Source: Zymoseptoria tritici IPO323 (Eukaryota > Ascomycota > Dothideomycetes > Mycosphaerellales > Mycosphaerellaceae). Taken from it: a stretch of 64,000 nt of DNA. This document shows positions 22,860 to 33,645 of the stretch, piece after piece (position 1 is the first letter of the stretch; every line of letters starts with the position of its first letter). Below the pieces are notes generated by a model that was not told the DNA's origin, searched no databases, and was given only the letters and a program-made list of their open reading frames with translations. The stretch lies in contig NC_018218.1 of assembly GCF_000219625.1 (NCBI RefSeq), positions 2,418,001 to 2,482,000 of the forward strand, read 5' to 3'. A program made the position numbers and the translations under genes.

Positions 22860-23600
22860 CCGCCGCCGAGATTAGGAAGGTCGGAGAGCTACTTATCTAT
22901 CTATTACATCGTATAGTTAACCTTGCCGTTAGACTTAGAAGCTCTCGCCGCCGCCGACCCTACGGCGAGATTAGCGGCGAGATCGGCGCTAGCGTTAGCT
23001 ACTATTACGAGCTTCTTAATAAACTCGTCGGCCGTCTACTACGTTATATTGTTACCCCTCTTAATACTAGTAGCGGTAGTAGTAGCGCTTACTCTTTAAA
23101 CATTACTATTCGGCTTAAGAACAGTGCTATCCTTAAGTACTTAATAACCTTTTAGATAAAGGAAGCCGCTCGCGGAGGTACGTATAAGCTCTACTTCTTC
23201 GTCCTTAATATATCTACTATAGAAGTTGTACAAGCGGTCGGTGTTAATAAGTAGTATAATGTATATAGACGCCTTAACGAGCTTTACCGTCGTCTTAGTA
23301 ATAAAGGGCTTTAGCATCCGGAGGATATCTACCGATCTCGTACTCTTATCGCCGGGCCTAATAGGCTAATCGTTGTCGTTATATCTAATCGTTAGGAAGT
23401 AGTCGTAGTAGTCGTTACGGCGGACTCGATTACGAGCATAAATACTCTCCTTAAGGAGATAATCTAAGAGATAGCCTCGACGTTCTCGCTCCGAGAGTAG
23501 TACGAGATCGGTATTTATCTTGTTTATAACGCCTTAACCGGTCTATTCGTAGGGGTCGCTCGCTTCTATATACGTCGGCAACGTAGGCTTCTTAGTATTA
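22860..23600 (+). pseudogene. Decayed ORF of unknown function
   Basis: A plus frame of over 200 codons reads as ordinary protein (for example AAARGGTYKLYFFVLN... preceded by IKE, later GVNK and RRLNELYRRLSNKGL) interrupted only by TAG/TAA codons. No domain is recognised. It may be part of the same gene as the coiled-coil remnant at 21.4-22.1 kb. Between this remnant and 24.6 kb the DNA is equally RIP-altered but shows no frame I can interpret. Confidence 0.4.
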
Positions 23601-25212
23601 ATTATAATAGTATAAAGGGTATAGGCGACGCTAATCTCTTAGGCGATCTCCGCCTAAGGTTTACTACCCTTAGCGTTAGCCGATAGTATAGGAGGGTCTA
23701 ACGATGCTCGTTAATCTGTCGCTAAAGCCGCCGTAGCGGCCTACTAAGTATAGTTTATTAGTAGATTACGACCGCTAGTATTAGGGAAGCTCCTAGCCGC
23801 CTTCTTCGTAGTACTCTATCGGATTAGATTAGTACGCTTAGACTATAAGACGCTAAAGCCTTAGTAAGTGCTAGTACCGACCTCGACTAGCGCTATAGCG
23901 ATAGCCGGAGTAGCGGTCGTCGCTCTCTTAGTTAATCTCGTAGTAGGAGGGTCGTAGCCGTAGTTACTATAGTTCTTAACGAGGTTTACATATAGGGTAC
24001 TACCCTCTTCGTAGAACTTAGTAAATAGAGGTATAGTAGCGTTAGGGGTCGACTAAGGGTAACTTATATATATAATAGTATATATTAGGGTATAACAATA
24101 GGTGTCGATAATCTAGAGGGCATAAAGGGGCGTAGGATATAGATAAAGAAGAGGGGAAGGCCTTAGAGTTTTTATTACGACGTTATTCCTAATAGACGAG
24201 CTAGTTATATATAATCTCGACCGCGATCTCGATAGTAATCTTTATACTAACTACTTATCTAATAGGAATCCGTTCTCTATAAATACCTACCTTGTCCGGT
24301 CCCTTAGCTATAGACCTATACCCTACCTCGGCGTCTTAAACTCTATAAGCTTACTACCGGTAGCTATATAAGCCGCGGCTATAGCGCGGAGGTATAGGTA
24401 TACATTAATATAGAGCTTATCGCTACTAGTATTAAGTTTATAACCGTCTAGTATAGTAGGGAATCTACCGGCTATAAGGGCTCCGTTTACGAACTATATA
24501 GTATTATCCGGTAGGTAGGCGATAAGATCTATTAGACGTTAGTAAGGGCGGCTACTATTACTATCTCGGCGTAATCTCTATTAGAGCGATAGAGGGACTT
24601 ACCGAATTAATTCTTAAGGTCGACTATCTCTCGTACCTATAGATACTCCGTATCGAGGTCGATGCTATATAGCTCGGTTCCCTTAAGCTCTAGATACTTA
24701 TATAAGATGTTAGGGATGCCGCTAATATAGCTAGGGATCTTAGGGTGCTTACGAATGCGGTAGCTATTATAGCTCGTAATAAACAGCTATACGGTAAAAC
24801 GAAGGATAGGTACGTAGATCGTAAGGAAGGCTATATAGTTAGCCCTCTAATCCTCGTCGTAAAGGCGAGTATTACGGAGCTTAATAAAGAAGTTACGCTA
24901 TCGATTAAACGCCGCTACTATACTAAGACCCTAGAAGCGCTTAATAGTATTATTGCCCTTACTAGTTATATACTAGAACGCCTTATTAAAGCGGAGTAAG
25001 TAGCCCTCCTAGTGCTCGCGAAAGTATAGATAAGTATTAGCTATTATCGGAGTCTCTACGCTATAGTTAGTACGTAGAATCTATATATATTAGCGAGATC
25101 GTAGAGAGATTAATATAGAGATTAAGCGTACCTACGGCGTTCGCCTAAGCTTATCTACTACGCTAAGATATTAGTAGAATACCGAGAACTTCGTCTTAGC
25201 TATAGTACTAAT

Positions 25213-25217
25213 ATATG
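25213..25217 (+). other. Target-site duplication (left), ATATG
   Basis: Five bases ATATG directly before the 5' LTR, repeated exactly after the 3' LTR at 32121-32125. Confidence 0.9.
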
Positions 25218-25432
25218 TGTCACATCTGCCTCCGCCGAATACCGACAATCGGCATCTAATCCCCTGCCTTAGCAGCATATGTACCCCTACTAGGGCCTTT
25301 TAAGCTCGTTTAAGCTAGATTGCGCCTGTAGTATAAGGATACGTAGAATCTCCTCCTTCCGAGAGAGTATCGAATCGAGTCTGTTCTAAAGTAATTTATA
25401 CTGCTACTCTATTCTTAACTGCACCTTTTATA
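25218..25432 (+). repeat. 5' LTR
   Basis: 215 bp, 96 percent identical to 31906-32120 by direct reading (8 transitions, no indels). Confidence 0.95.
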
Positions 25433-25449
25433 CACGATTCGATCTACCC

Positions 25450-28400
25450 TACAGTACGACGAATTACTTCCGAGATAGCTTCGTCTCGTCCCGGCCTATT
25501 AGGGAGCAAGAGTACCCGTCGCCGGGCGAACGAACCCGCTAACGACCCGGATACTATAGAAACCTCTACTTAGACTGCCGTTAGCGACGACGAAGACGCC
25601 GAAGGCGGGCCTAAAAACCTAGAAGAACCTATCGGGCACTAGGATGCCGCTAACGAGGGCAAAGAAGAACCGGAGAACCCTCTATAGGAAGAAGACACTC
25701 TACCTAAGGGAGAAGAAGACGATATTAATAAACAAATCCGTAAGGAAGAGGCCGCTACCGCTAGATAGGAGCGCCTCCTCTAGCTTAGCCTTCTCTAGGC
25801 ACGTAATAAGGCTATAAGGGACTATATCGCCTAGGTATAGAACGGATCTATCCCTACTGTCCTACCTAATGCCCTAGTTCGGCTATCTATCCCTAAGAAC
25901 GCGCTCCTAAAGGCCCGGAATCCCTACATCTTCGAAGGAAAGAACCGCGCCGACTAGGAATAGTAGTAGGAAGATATTAACTAAGCAATTAACCGGGCTA
26001 GTATAGCTACCAACGAAGAAAAGATAGAATTCGCTAAAGAATAGATAGCGAGACCCTAAAAGTAGCACTAGAAGCGCTACCTTCTTAATAAGGTACCTGT
26101 TCGGCTAATATAGAGCGATATGTAGCTCGTAATGCTAGATTCTATAGGTACGAAAGACGAATGCACCTAAAGAGCTATAGACAACATTAAAGAGGCTAAA
26201 TAGGGCGATAGGACCCTAACCGGGCTAATAAACTACCTAAAAGAATAGTAGGATAAGATCGGTTATACCGACATTCCTAGGATAATCTATAAATTTAAGG
26301 GAGCTCTTACCCTAGCGGTTAGAAACAGGCTCGAATAGGGCTAAGTTACCCTTACGACCTTCGTAGATGCGGAGGAATAAGCTAATATATCGTACCGACA
26401 GATATAGGAATTTAACAAAAAGCGCTTAGCGAAGACTTCCGTTAATAAGACTAACGGAAGGCGCCTAAATAAAAACAACAAGCCCCCGAGTAGGCCGAGA
26501 AGGGCTAAAACCCCCCCGAAGGCGGCTAATAAGGAGAAGTTAGCTACCGCCTACTAGATATATAGCAAAGAGGGCTACTAGCGCTAGGAATGCCTTAATA
26601 AGGACTAGTTAGGAAAAGGGAGAGCCCGCAGTAGATCTCCTCTAACCGCTGCGGGTTAAGTCTAGTACTTAGAGGCCTAAAGAAAGGCTGCCGAGCTAGG
26701 AGGAATTCCCCGAACTATAGGGGAAGGGCTAATACGCCTTAAAGTAGAGATATAGGGTCCTAATAGGACTAAGACACTCCGAGCACTGCTTAATTGCGGA
26801 GCGTAAAGCAACTTTATAAACAACATAGCAGCTAAAGAGCTAGGCCTAAGCCCCGAGTTAGGGCAAACAGCCTAATACGTAGCACTAAACGGCTAGAGGA
26901 TAGCTGTTTAGGGAGAATGCCGCGTCCCGTTTAAAGTAACGGACACTTAAGGACATATAAGAGGATATGTAGAAACCTTCGTAGTCGGAAGAATCTATAG
27001 GTTCTAACTAGTCCTTAGCATGCCCTAGCTAGAACGATAGAACCCGAGGGTAAACTTTATTTGCAAAAGCGTTACCTAGAAGGGGACAAAAGGTAGACAA
27101 TAGAGGCCGGTTAGGCTCGTCTTACCCGAAGAGTTCTAGAAGGACGCCTCTGGCATCCCTTCGGGGCGCGTTTAGGCCCTTGCCGCTTAACGTATAGACG
27201 ACGCGCTAAAAGAACCGGAACTTCCGAGCGAATTCTCGGATTTTGTAAACGTTTTCGCAGAAGGAAACGAGTCCCTTCTCCCTAAGACGGGGCCGAATAA
27301 GCTTAGTATCGACCTCGAAGAAGGCAAGGAGGCCCTATACGGCCTATTATACAACCTCTCTATAACAGAACTAGAGACTCTACGCAACTACCTCGCCGAC
27401 AGCCTAGAGAAGGGGTAGATCCGCCCCTCGACCTCCCTAGCGGGGGTAGGCATCCTCTTTGTAAAGAAAAAGGACGGTAGCCTACGCCTGTGCGTCGACT
27501 ATAGGGCCCTTAATGCCGTTACTATTAAGAATAGATACGCCCTGCCCCTCGTCTAAGAATCTCTAGACTAGTTAGCGCCGGCAAAGTTCTTTACAAAGCT
27601 AGATATACGAGATGCGTACTATCGCATCCGAATTAAGGAGAGCGACTAGTAGAAAACTGCCTTTCGGACGAGGTATAGCTACTTTAAGTATACTGTAGTC
27701 CTATTTAGGCTAACTAACGCCCTAGCAGTGTTCTAAGGATATATAAACTACGCCCTCCGGGGCCTACTAGACTACTATATTATAGTATACCTCGACGATA
27801 TCTTAATATACTTACAAGACGCCGAAAGCTACAAGAAACACGTTAGGATAGTCCTCGAGAGACTTAGAAGACACTAACTCTTTGCTAAACTATTAAAGTG
27901 CGAGTTCTTTAAGCGGCAAGTCGGCTACCTTAGGTTCGTAGTAACCCTAAAAGGGGTCGAAATAGAGGCAGAAAGGATCTAAGCTATTACTAACTAGCCC
28001 CTTCCGGCCTTAGTTAGGGACATTCGCATCTTTATCGGATTTACGAACTACTACTACTAGTTTATTAAGGGATTCTCCCGTATAGCTAGCCTACTAAACC
28101 GCTTAACAGAAAGAGGCCTAAATAGTGCTAAAGGCGGACACCGACAGAGAAAGGAGGAATTAGTCCCCCTCGAACTCCTACCTAACATAGTGCAAGCATT
28201 CTAGCAATTAAAGACTAGGTTTATTAAAGCGCCTATCTTACGGCATTTCGACCTAAAACTACCTATCCGCGTCGTAATAGATGCCTCTAGGTTCGCCGTC
28301 GGGGCAGTACTGTCCTAACCGCATAAAACGGAGGGCAAAATGCACTAGCACCTAGTAGCCTTCTTCTCTAGCAAGATAAACGCGGCCGAAAGGAACTATA

Positions 28401-30455
28401 ATATACACGATTAAGAGCTTCTCGCTATAGTCGAGGCCTTTAAGCACTAGAGACACTACGTTAAGGGCGCTTCGCACTAAATTAAGGTCTTAACAGACTA
28501 TTATAACCTAAAATAGTTTATAATAACTAAGTAACTAAGCCGAAGACAGGCAAGATAGGCAGAGCAGCTATCAAACGTCGACTTCCGTATAACGTACAAC
28601 CCGGGGTCGCTTAATGCCGCCGCGGACGGAGTAAGCAGACGCCTAGACTTAGAAGATAGGGACTACTCGGAACGGTAGATTAACGAAAGCGACAGTGCTC
28701 CTATATTAGACACCCTTCGGCACTAACTAGGTCTGTCCGAGGGAATAACGGCCGAATCTAGCCCCGTTCGGTCTATAATAGTAGTTATAACTTACTATCT
28801 ACAGCTCGCTAGGACCTACTGTAGCAAAACGTATATAATAGCAAGTACTCTAATAGAAGAATTATTAGACTCCCCGCTAATTAATATAATACGCGAAAGC
28901 CTAAAACATAACCCTATAGTATTAATAGTCGAACTAGCTATAAATAACCCGGATCCGCCGGAATAGACCTAAAGGTAGGCTATATAAGGCGAATTCCTCT
29001 TCTACGAACGGAAACTGTATGTGCCGGCGGGCCTAGTACGCCTAGCAGCTCTCCGCTAGTGCTATAACGATCCCCTAGCCGGCCACTTTAGGTTTGAACG
29101 GACCCTAGAGCTGTTACAACAGTCGTTCTACTAGCCAGACATAAGAAAATACGTTAAGGACTACGTAAACAGCTGCCAGACATGCGACAGGGCGAAGCTA
29201 CGGCGATCGGAAGCTCTACCAAACGGGCCCTAGGAGGACCTAACATTAGACTTCATTACCGATCTGCCCCCAAGTACGTTTATAGGGCATACATACGACT
29301 TAATCCTCGTCGTTATAGACAGGTGGTCCAAAATGGCCTACTACATTCCCGTACGGAAGGACATTAACGCCGAAACCCTCGCGGAGGTCTTCCTAAGAGA
29401 AATCTTCCGCCTTTACGGAACTCCTAAGTTAATTACGTCCGACAGAGGACTAATCCTTACATCCAAGTTCTAGAGCATGCTTTGCTACTACCTTAGGGTC
29501 CGAAGGGGCCTAAGCACCGCATATTACCCCTAAACGGACAGTTAGACGGAACGTTAGAACTAAACGCTAGAGCAATACCTACAAGTATACTGTAACTACG
29601 AACAGGACGACTAGGTATAGATACTATCGGTAGCCGAATTCTCTTATAACGATAGCGTCTATACGACAACAGGGGTAACACTATTCTAAGCATATAACGT
29701 TCGCGATCTAATTACCGCTAGATAGCCCGACCTACCCTAATTAGAGGGCAAAGCTCCTAGTACGGCGGAAATAGCGTATAGAGTAATCGGCCTATAGAAA
29801 ACGCTATATAAAAGACTAGCTACGTTATAGGAGAGACACGTACGATACTATAATGCTCGCAAAACTGCGAAAACATATAAGGTTAGCGACCGTATATACC
29901 TTTCTACTCGATATTTAAAGTCTATCCGGCCGTCGGAAAAGCTCGATTACAAGTATATCGGCCTATATAGGATCAAGCAAGTCGTAAACGACGTCGCGTA
30001 CACGCTAGAACTGCCGGAAACGATAAACATCCATCCTACGTTCTACATCTCCCTACTAGAGGAGGAAAAACCTACCAAAATTACCGAACGGGCCTAGAAT
30101 AGCCTAAAGGAGATCCGATTAGAGGAACCCGACGTTTACGTAGTAGACAAGATCCTAAAGCGTAAGAAACAACACGGCAGATAGATGTACAGGATCGCGT
30201 AGAAGGACTAGCCCGCGTCTAAAAACACTTAGGAACCTACAACTTATATTAGCCCTACTACGATAAGAGCATTTAATAGAAGTACGGGAGGTATTAAGGG
30301 CGGTAGACTAGCACGATAGATATATAAACGCGTTATTAGTTACTATTAAGGCCCAAAAGACACTAGTTAACACTATACTAACTCCTTAGTCCGGTTCCTA
30401 GTTACCTAAAAATTTTCTCTACCTTAGAAGAATTTTAATCTAATAAAATCCTAAG
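25450..30455 (+). pseudogene. gag-pol polyprotein, RIP-inactivated
   Basis: A single plus frame runs through the whole region without frameshift, broken only by in-frame stop codons, nearly all TAG. Landmarks: gag-like charged region to about 26.45 kb; zinc-knuckle spacing near 26.56 kb; protease motif LLNCGA near 26.79 kb; RT blocks [19 protein letters not shown] (about 27.46 kb) and YLDDILIY (about 27.79 kb); RNase H near 28.25 kb; integrase zinc finger ending SCQTC (about 29.17 kb); integrase core LDFITDLPP (about 29.25 kb); and a C-terminal chromodomain-like segment EPDVYVVDKIL (about 30.13 kb). One frame means gag and pol were translated as one product. Confidence 0.92.
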
Positions 30456-30470
30456 GGGGGAAATTAGGGG
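30453..30470 (+). other. Internal polypurine tract at the end of pol
   Basis: AAGGGGGGAAATTAGGGG directly after the polyprotein frame. In gypsy-type elements the tract that primes plus-strand synthesis normally abuts the 3' LTR; here 1.4 kb of extra DNA follows. Confidence 0.5.
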
Positions 30471-30671
30471 CTAAACGGGCCCCTAAGGACGACATTATTA
30501 CACAACGAGAGACAATCGAGCACAGTAAAGTTATTTTAATTCTATCTAATCTATAAGTCGCTAAGTCGTAGCAAAAAGAAACAACCCGGGCGTTACCGCG
30601 CCTATTAGTCCTAAAACGAGCCTAAAAGAGGCTAAAAGAGACAAAAGAAACACGAAAAAGCGCTTATATGC

Positions 30672-31750
30672 TTATTCCTTAGGCTTAAGGTCCCTAGAGA
30701 GGTCGTACTTAGTTAGACGGAGCACTCCCTCTATAACAGAGGCCTTCGAGCCCTTCTTAGCGCCCGTACGAGTATAGACGGTGTCTAGAGCGGCTGAAAG
30801 GGCCCGAACGCGACGCCTTAGGCGGTCCTCGGTAGATCCTTAGGCTAGAATAAGTCGCTTGCGGGGGGTATTAGGTACGTCTTTACCCTGTTAGGGTTAG
30901 TAGGGCACTTTTGGGCAAGAAGGGACCTAAATACTTACAAGCTCCCTCTTTCGCTTTATAGCCTCCTTAGCGAGCAACTTCTTGCGCTTTCCGAGCATAA
31001 GCAGTCCCGTCTAGTCGAATTCGGCCTTGCCTTAGTGCAGATAGAGGCTATTAACACTAGTAAAGGAGTTAAAGCGCCTAAAAGGGGGTTAACGGAGCTA
31101 AATAGACCCGAACTAACTACATATATCCCTTAATGCGCACGTAGACCGCCTTGTAGGCCGAACAAGCCGCCGCAGCTATCGCTCCGGTACTATCGGCGGC
31201 AATAGCGGCCCTATAGAGCTTATTAGCCCTCGTAATGTCGCCTTTAACTAGTTCCGGCATCTTTTAACTACATTAGCCCCCGAAAGCCCCCTTTTAACCC
31301 TATATGTATATACCTAGAAACAATCGCGGTTAGAGCAATTATAACACTTTAGGTAATATTCGTCCTTATTATTAGTTGCCTACTTATCCGGCGATTCGCG
31401 CGTAAAGAGGCAGAACTAGGCCAAATCGGCCTTGTTTAAGGGCTTATTAAGGCAGTTAACGTACGGATTGCCCTTAAAGATGCCGTTAGCGGCGAATTGC
31501 TTGCGTTAGGTCGCGATAGAGGCGGGTTGCGTTATAATAGGCTCGTTCGGTCGCGGATAGGGTCGTTTAGTAAGAATAGCGGTTTTTCGATAAAATTCGA
31601 GGTCGTCCGGTAGAAAATAGGGCTAGAAGGGAACTAAACGCTACGTTAGCACTATATAGGCTACAAATGCCCCTTAAGGGGGCACTTTTAGACCTGTTTA
31701 GCTATCGGATAGGATTAAGTTATACTTACTAAGTCTGCATAAGGTTGTTA
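30672..31750 (-). pseudogene. Antisense, intron-bearing cargo gene inside the LTR element
   Basis: Minus-strand frames between pol and the 3' LTR read as protein broken only by TAG/TAA. In order: a segment with PDDLEFYRK and RPNEPIITQPASIA, then NGIFKGNPYVNCLNKPLNK, then a CYNCSNRDC pair of Cys-x2-Cys type, then (after a GTATAT...AG gap) MPELVKGDITRANKLYRAA, then a basic segment LGKRKKLLAKEAIKRKREL. A further canonical intron (GTAAGT ... CTAACAG) joins in phase to GKDVPNTPRKR and runs to a TAA at 30672. At least three introns are implied. I do not recognise the family. A short zinc-knuckle-like and basic make-up hints at nucleic-acid binding. The upstream end is uncertain. Confidence 0.5.
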
Positions 31751-31891
31751 AAGAAGAGAAGAACTTAAGGGATCCAAGCCTAGGTTTTGAAGCCGCAGTA
31801 GACCCTAATTAAGGCCTTAGGCTATTAAACTTGGCAAACACTAAAAAGAATTTATTCGAGGTAAAACCGTTTAGAGCGCGACGCTCTACGC

Positions 31892-31905
31892 AAGGAGGGG
31901 GGCTA
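31892..31905 (+). other. Polypurine tract before the 3' LTR
   Basis: AAGGAGGGGGGCTA ends exactly at the 3' LTR, the position where plus-strand DNA synthesis is primed. Confidence 0.75.
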
Positions 31906-32120
31906 TGTTATATCTGCCTCCGCCGAATACCGATAATCGGCATCTAATCCCCTGCCTTAGTAGCATATGCACCCCTACTAGGGCCTTTTGAGCTCGTTTA
32001 AGCTAGATTGCGCCTGTAGTATAAGGATACGTAGAATCTCCTCCTTCCGAGAGAGTATCGAATCGAGTCTGTTCTAAAGTAATTCATACTGCTACTCTAT
32101 TCTTAACTGCACCTTTTACA
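31906..32120 (+). repeat. 3' LTR
   Basis: 215 bp, starts TGT and ends ACA; followed by the ATATG duplication at 32121-32125. Confidence 0.95.
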
Positions 32121-33131
32121 ATATGCCTATATAATCCTACGTAAATATACGTTAATATAGTAGTAAAACTATATACTAAACAACTCTAGCTTATAGTATA
32201 TATCTACGGACTATATATAATTAGGACCCTTAGCCTTCGGAAGATGCGAGCGTATACGGACTCGCTTACTAATACGGCGTACATCGAATAGAGCTCGGTT
32301 TAGGCGTTTAGCGATAGTAAAGATTCGATCCCTAGTTAGATTAGTACTAAGATCGGTAGAGATTAGATAGTTAACCGACCTTCTAATAAGCTTATATTCC
32401 CTTCGTATCTCCCTCGCGAGGTTACGGTATCCGTAGTTATCTAGCGCTCTATCTACGATTACGCTAACTAAGACGCCCTTAATAATCTCGTCGTATAACG
32501 GCTAATCTTTACGGGGGATCTTACGGTATAACCCTATACTCTTATGGAGATCTATATACTACCGGAAGGATATAGTAAATCCCTTAAGCTTAAGGATCTC
32601 GTAAATAGTCGCATCGCCCTCGTCTATATCCTAGAACTTCTCTTTAATTAACGTACGTAAACGCTACTCGCCCTTATTATTAAGTCGTAGCCTACTCGGC
32701 CTTATTAATATTCCCTAGCGAGCTATCTACCTTATAAAGGAAGTACTCGAGATATTAACGTTCTTCTCGGCCTTAAGCTATACTCGTACGTCTTTAGCGG
32801 TTAGCCCTAAGACTATAAGAAGTAGCTTAATCTCCGGTCGGAGGTACTCTAGATCGCGCGTTCGCCGTAGTATAGTAAGATCGTATAGGAGATCGTATAG
32901 GAGATCGCGAGGACGGCGGCGAGGGCGAGAGCGGCGGGGGGCCTATAGGTTAGGGGTTTTAGTAGGTATATATATATCGAGGGCGGTAGTATTAATAGTA
33001 AGGGCAGTAGTATATATATAAAGGATCTACGTTAGCTAGACGATATAGCGTAGTGTTTATTAATATAGGTGCTATATAGAGCGATATCGCTAAATTACTA
33101 AATCCTTAGAATAGCCGTTTTAGCGATTTCG

Positions 33132-33145
33132 GTGTAGTAATCAAT
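33132..33145 (-). repeat. Right terminal inverted repeat of the outer element
   Basis: 14 bp, exact reverse complement of 20845-20858, at the right border of the RIP-mutated block and 43 nt from the end of the cupin gene. Confidence 0.7.
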
Positions 33146-33188
33146 CTAGAAGTTTAGGGCGCCGTCGATAGGGCAGGATGCTGCTTGG

Positions 33189-33645
33189 TCACCCTGAAGA
33201 GTTGATTTTCTCGTACTCCTCCGCGTCGACCTCCTCGTGCCATTCGCAGCCTGTTCGAGCGTCAACAATGCTTGGAACTATTCGCTTTCAGAAAAAGCTT
33301 ACCTCCCATGGCTATGGCCATGTGGGTCATTATCGAGGTCGCCGTGGCTCCGTGCCAGTGCTTCTCGCCTCCCGGAATGTAAACCACATCTCCAACGCGA
33401 AGGCGTTTGGGCTCTTCCCCGGCCGTGCAAATGAGTCCTTCGCCATTGGTGACCGAGAGGATCTGTCCTTTTTCATGAGTATGCCAGAAGGTCCGAGCAC
33501 CAGGTAGGAAGGTCACGTTTGCGCAGAAGCAGCCGCCGTTGTCGGCCGACGCAAAAACCGGATCAATGTACGCGGTACCAGTAAAAGTCTTGCTGCCTTG
33601 GATCGAAGAGGCTCCTTGCTGATGAGCGGATCTGATGAACTGCAT
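33189..33645 (-). CDS. Small cupin-fold protein of the cluster
   Basis: Single-domain cupin, 134 aa from two exons (33645-33303 and 33250-33189). The start is ATG 33645 (MQFIRSAHQQ); the frame is open further upstream but has no ATG. The intron (GTAAGC donor, 52 nt) joins AIAMGG to CEWHEEVDAEEYEK, the usual end of the family. The metal-binding pattern is complete: FWHTHEKGQ, later GEKHWHGA. Such small fungal cupins resemble carboxymuconolactone-decarboxylase-associated and mandelonitrile-lyase-like proteins and occur in biosynthetic clusters; the reaction here is unknown, with isomerase, lyase or oxygenase all possible. It ends 43 nt from the transposon border yet is intact. Confidence 0.85.

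Larger units (their letters stand above)
25218..32120 (+). mobile_element. Chromodomain-bearing gypsy-type (Metaviridae) LTR retrotransposon
   Basis: 6903-bp element with 215-bp LTRs that differ at 8 positions, all C/T or G/A transitions fitting RIP. LTRs begin TGT and end CA (5' copy mutated to TA), flanked by a 5-bp duplication. Internal order is gag with zinc knuckle, protease, reverse transcriptase, RNase H, integrase, chromodomain: the chromovirus order. A polypurine tract precedes the 3' LTR. The element is inserted in the minus-strand integrase gene of an older transposon. It is dead: the polyprotein frame has dozens of stops. An extra 1.4 kb antisense region lies between pol and the 3' LTR. 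Confidence 0.95.
24600..32870 (-). pseudogene. DDE-integrase gene of the outer TIR element, split by the LTR element
   Basis: Minus-strand frame running from about 32870 to 32121, then continuing at 25217 after the nested element. Apart from TAG/TAA codons it is coherent for over 400 codons. The first part is helical with ALDNYGYRNLAREIRREYKL and RDRIFTIAKRLN, then GPNYI and SVD (first catalytic Asp region), FYYYIN, a segment ending in VETP (Glu region), and later NFFIKLRNTRLYDED and NYIAFLTIYVPILRF. This order matches retroviral-type integrase core proteins found in fungal transposons. The second catalytic Asp position reads Asn, consistent with G-to-A change. The frame is continuous across the insertion if one ATATG copy is dropped. 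Confidence 0.7.
20845..33145. mobile_element. RIP-decayed TIR transposon with nested LTR retroelement
   Basis: Exact 14-bp inverted repeats (ATTGATTACTACAC and its complement) sit where normal cluster DNA changes to TA-rich, CpA/TpG-depleted DNA on both sides. Removing the nested LTR element and one target copy leaves an outer element of about 5.4 kb. It contains a minus-strand DDE-integrase remnant and plus-strand remnants of unknown proteins. Nearly all stops are TAG or TAA inside otherwise coherent frames, the expected product of RIP. No clear target-site duplication of the outer element was found. The superfamily is not certain; an integrase with terminal inverted repeats suggests Ginger-like elements, but that is inference. 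Confidence 0.75.

Noticed and set aside
24745..24999. 84-codon intact plus-strand frame in the transposon block
   Set aside because: It is antisense to the coherent integrase remnant on the minus strand, which explains its openness.
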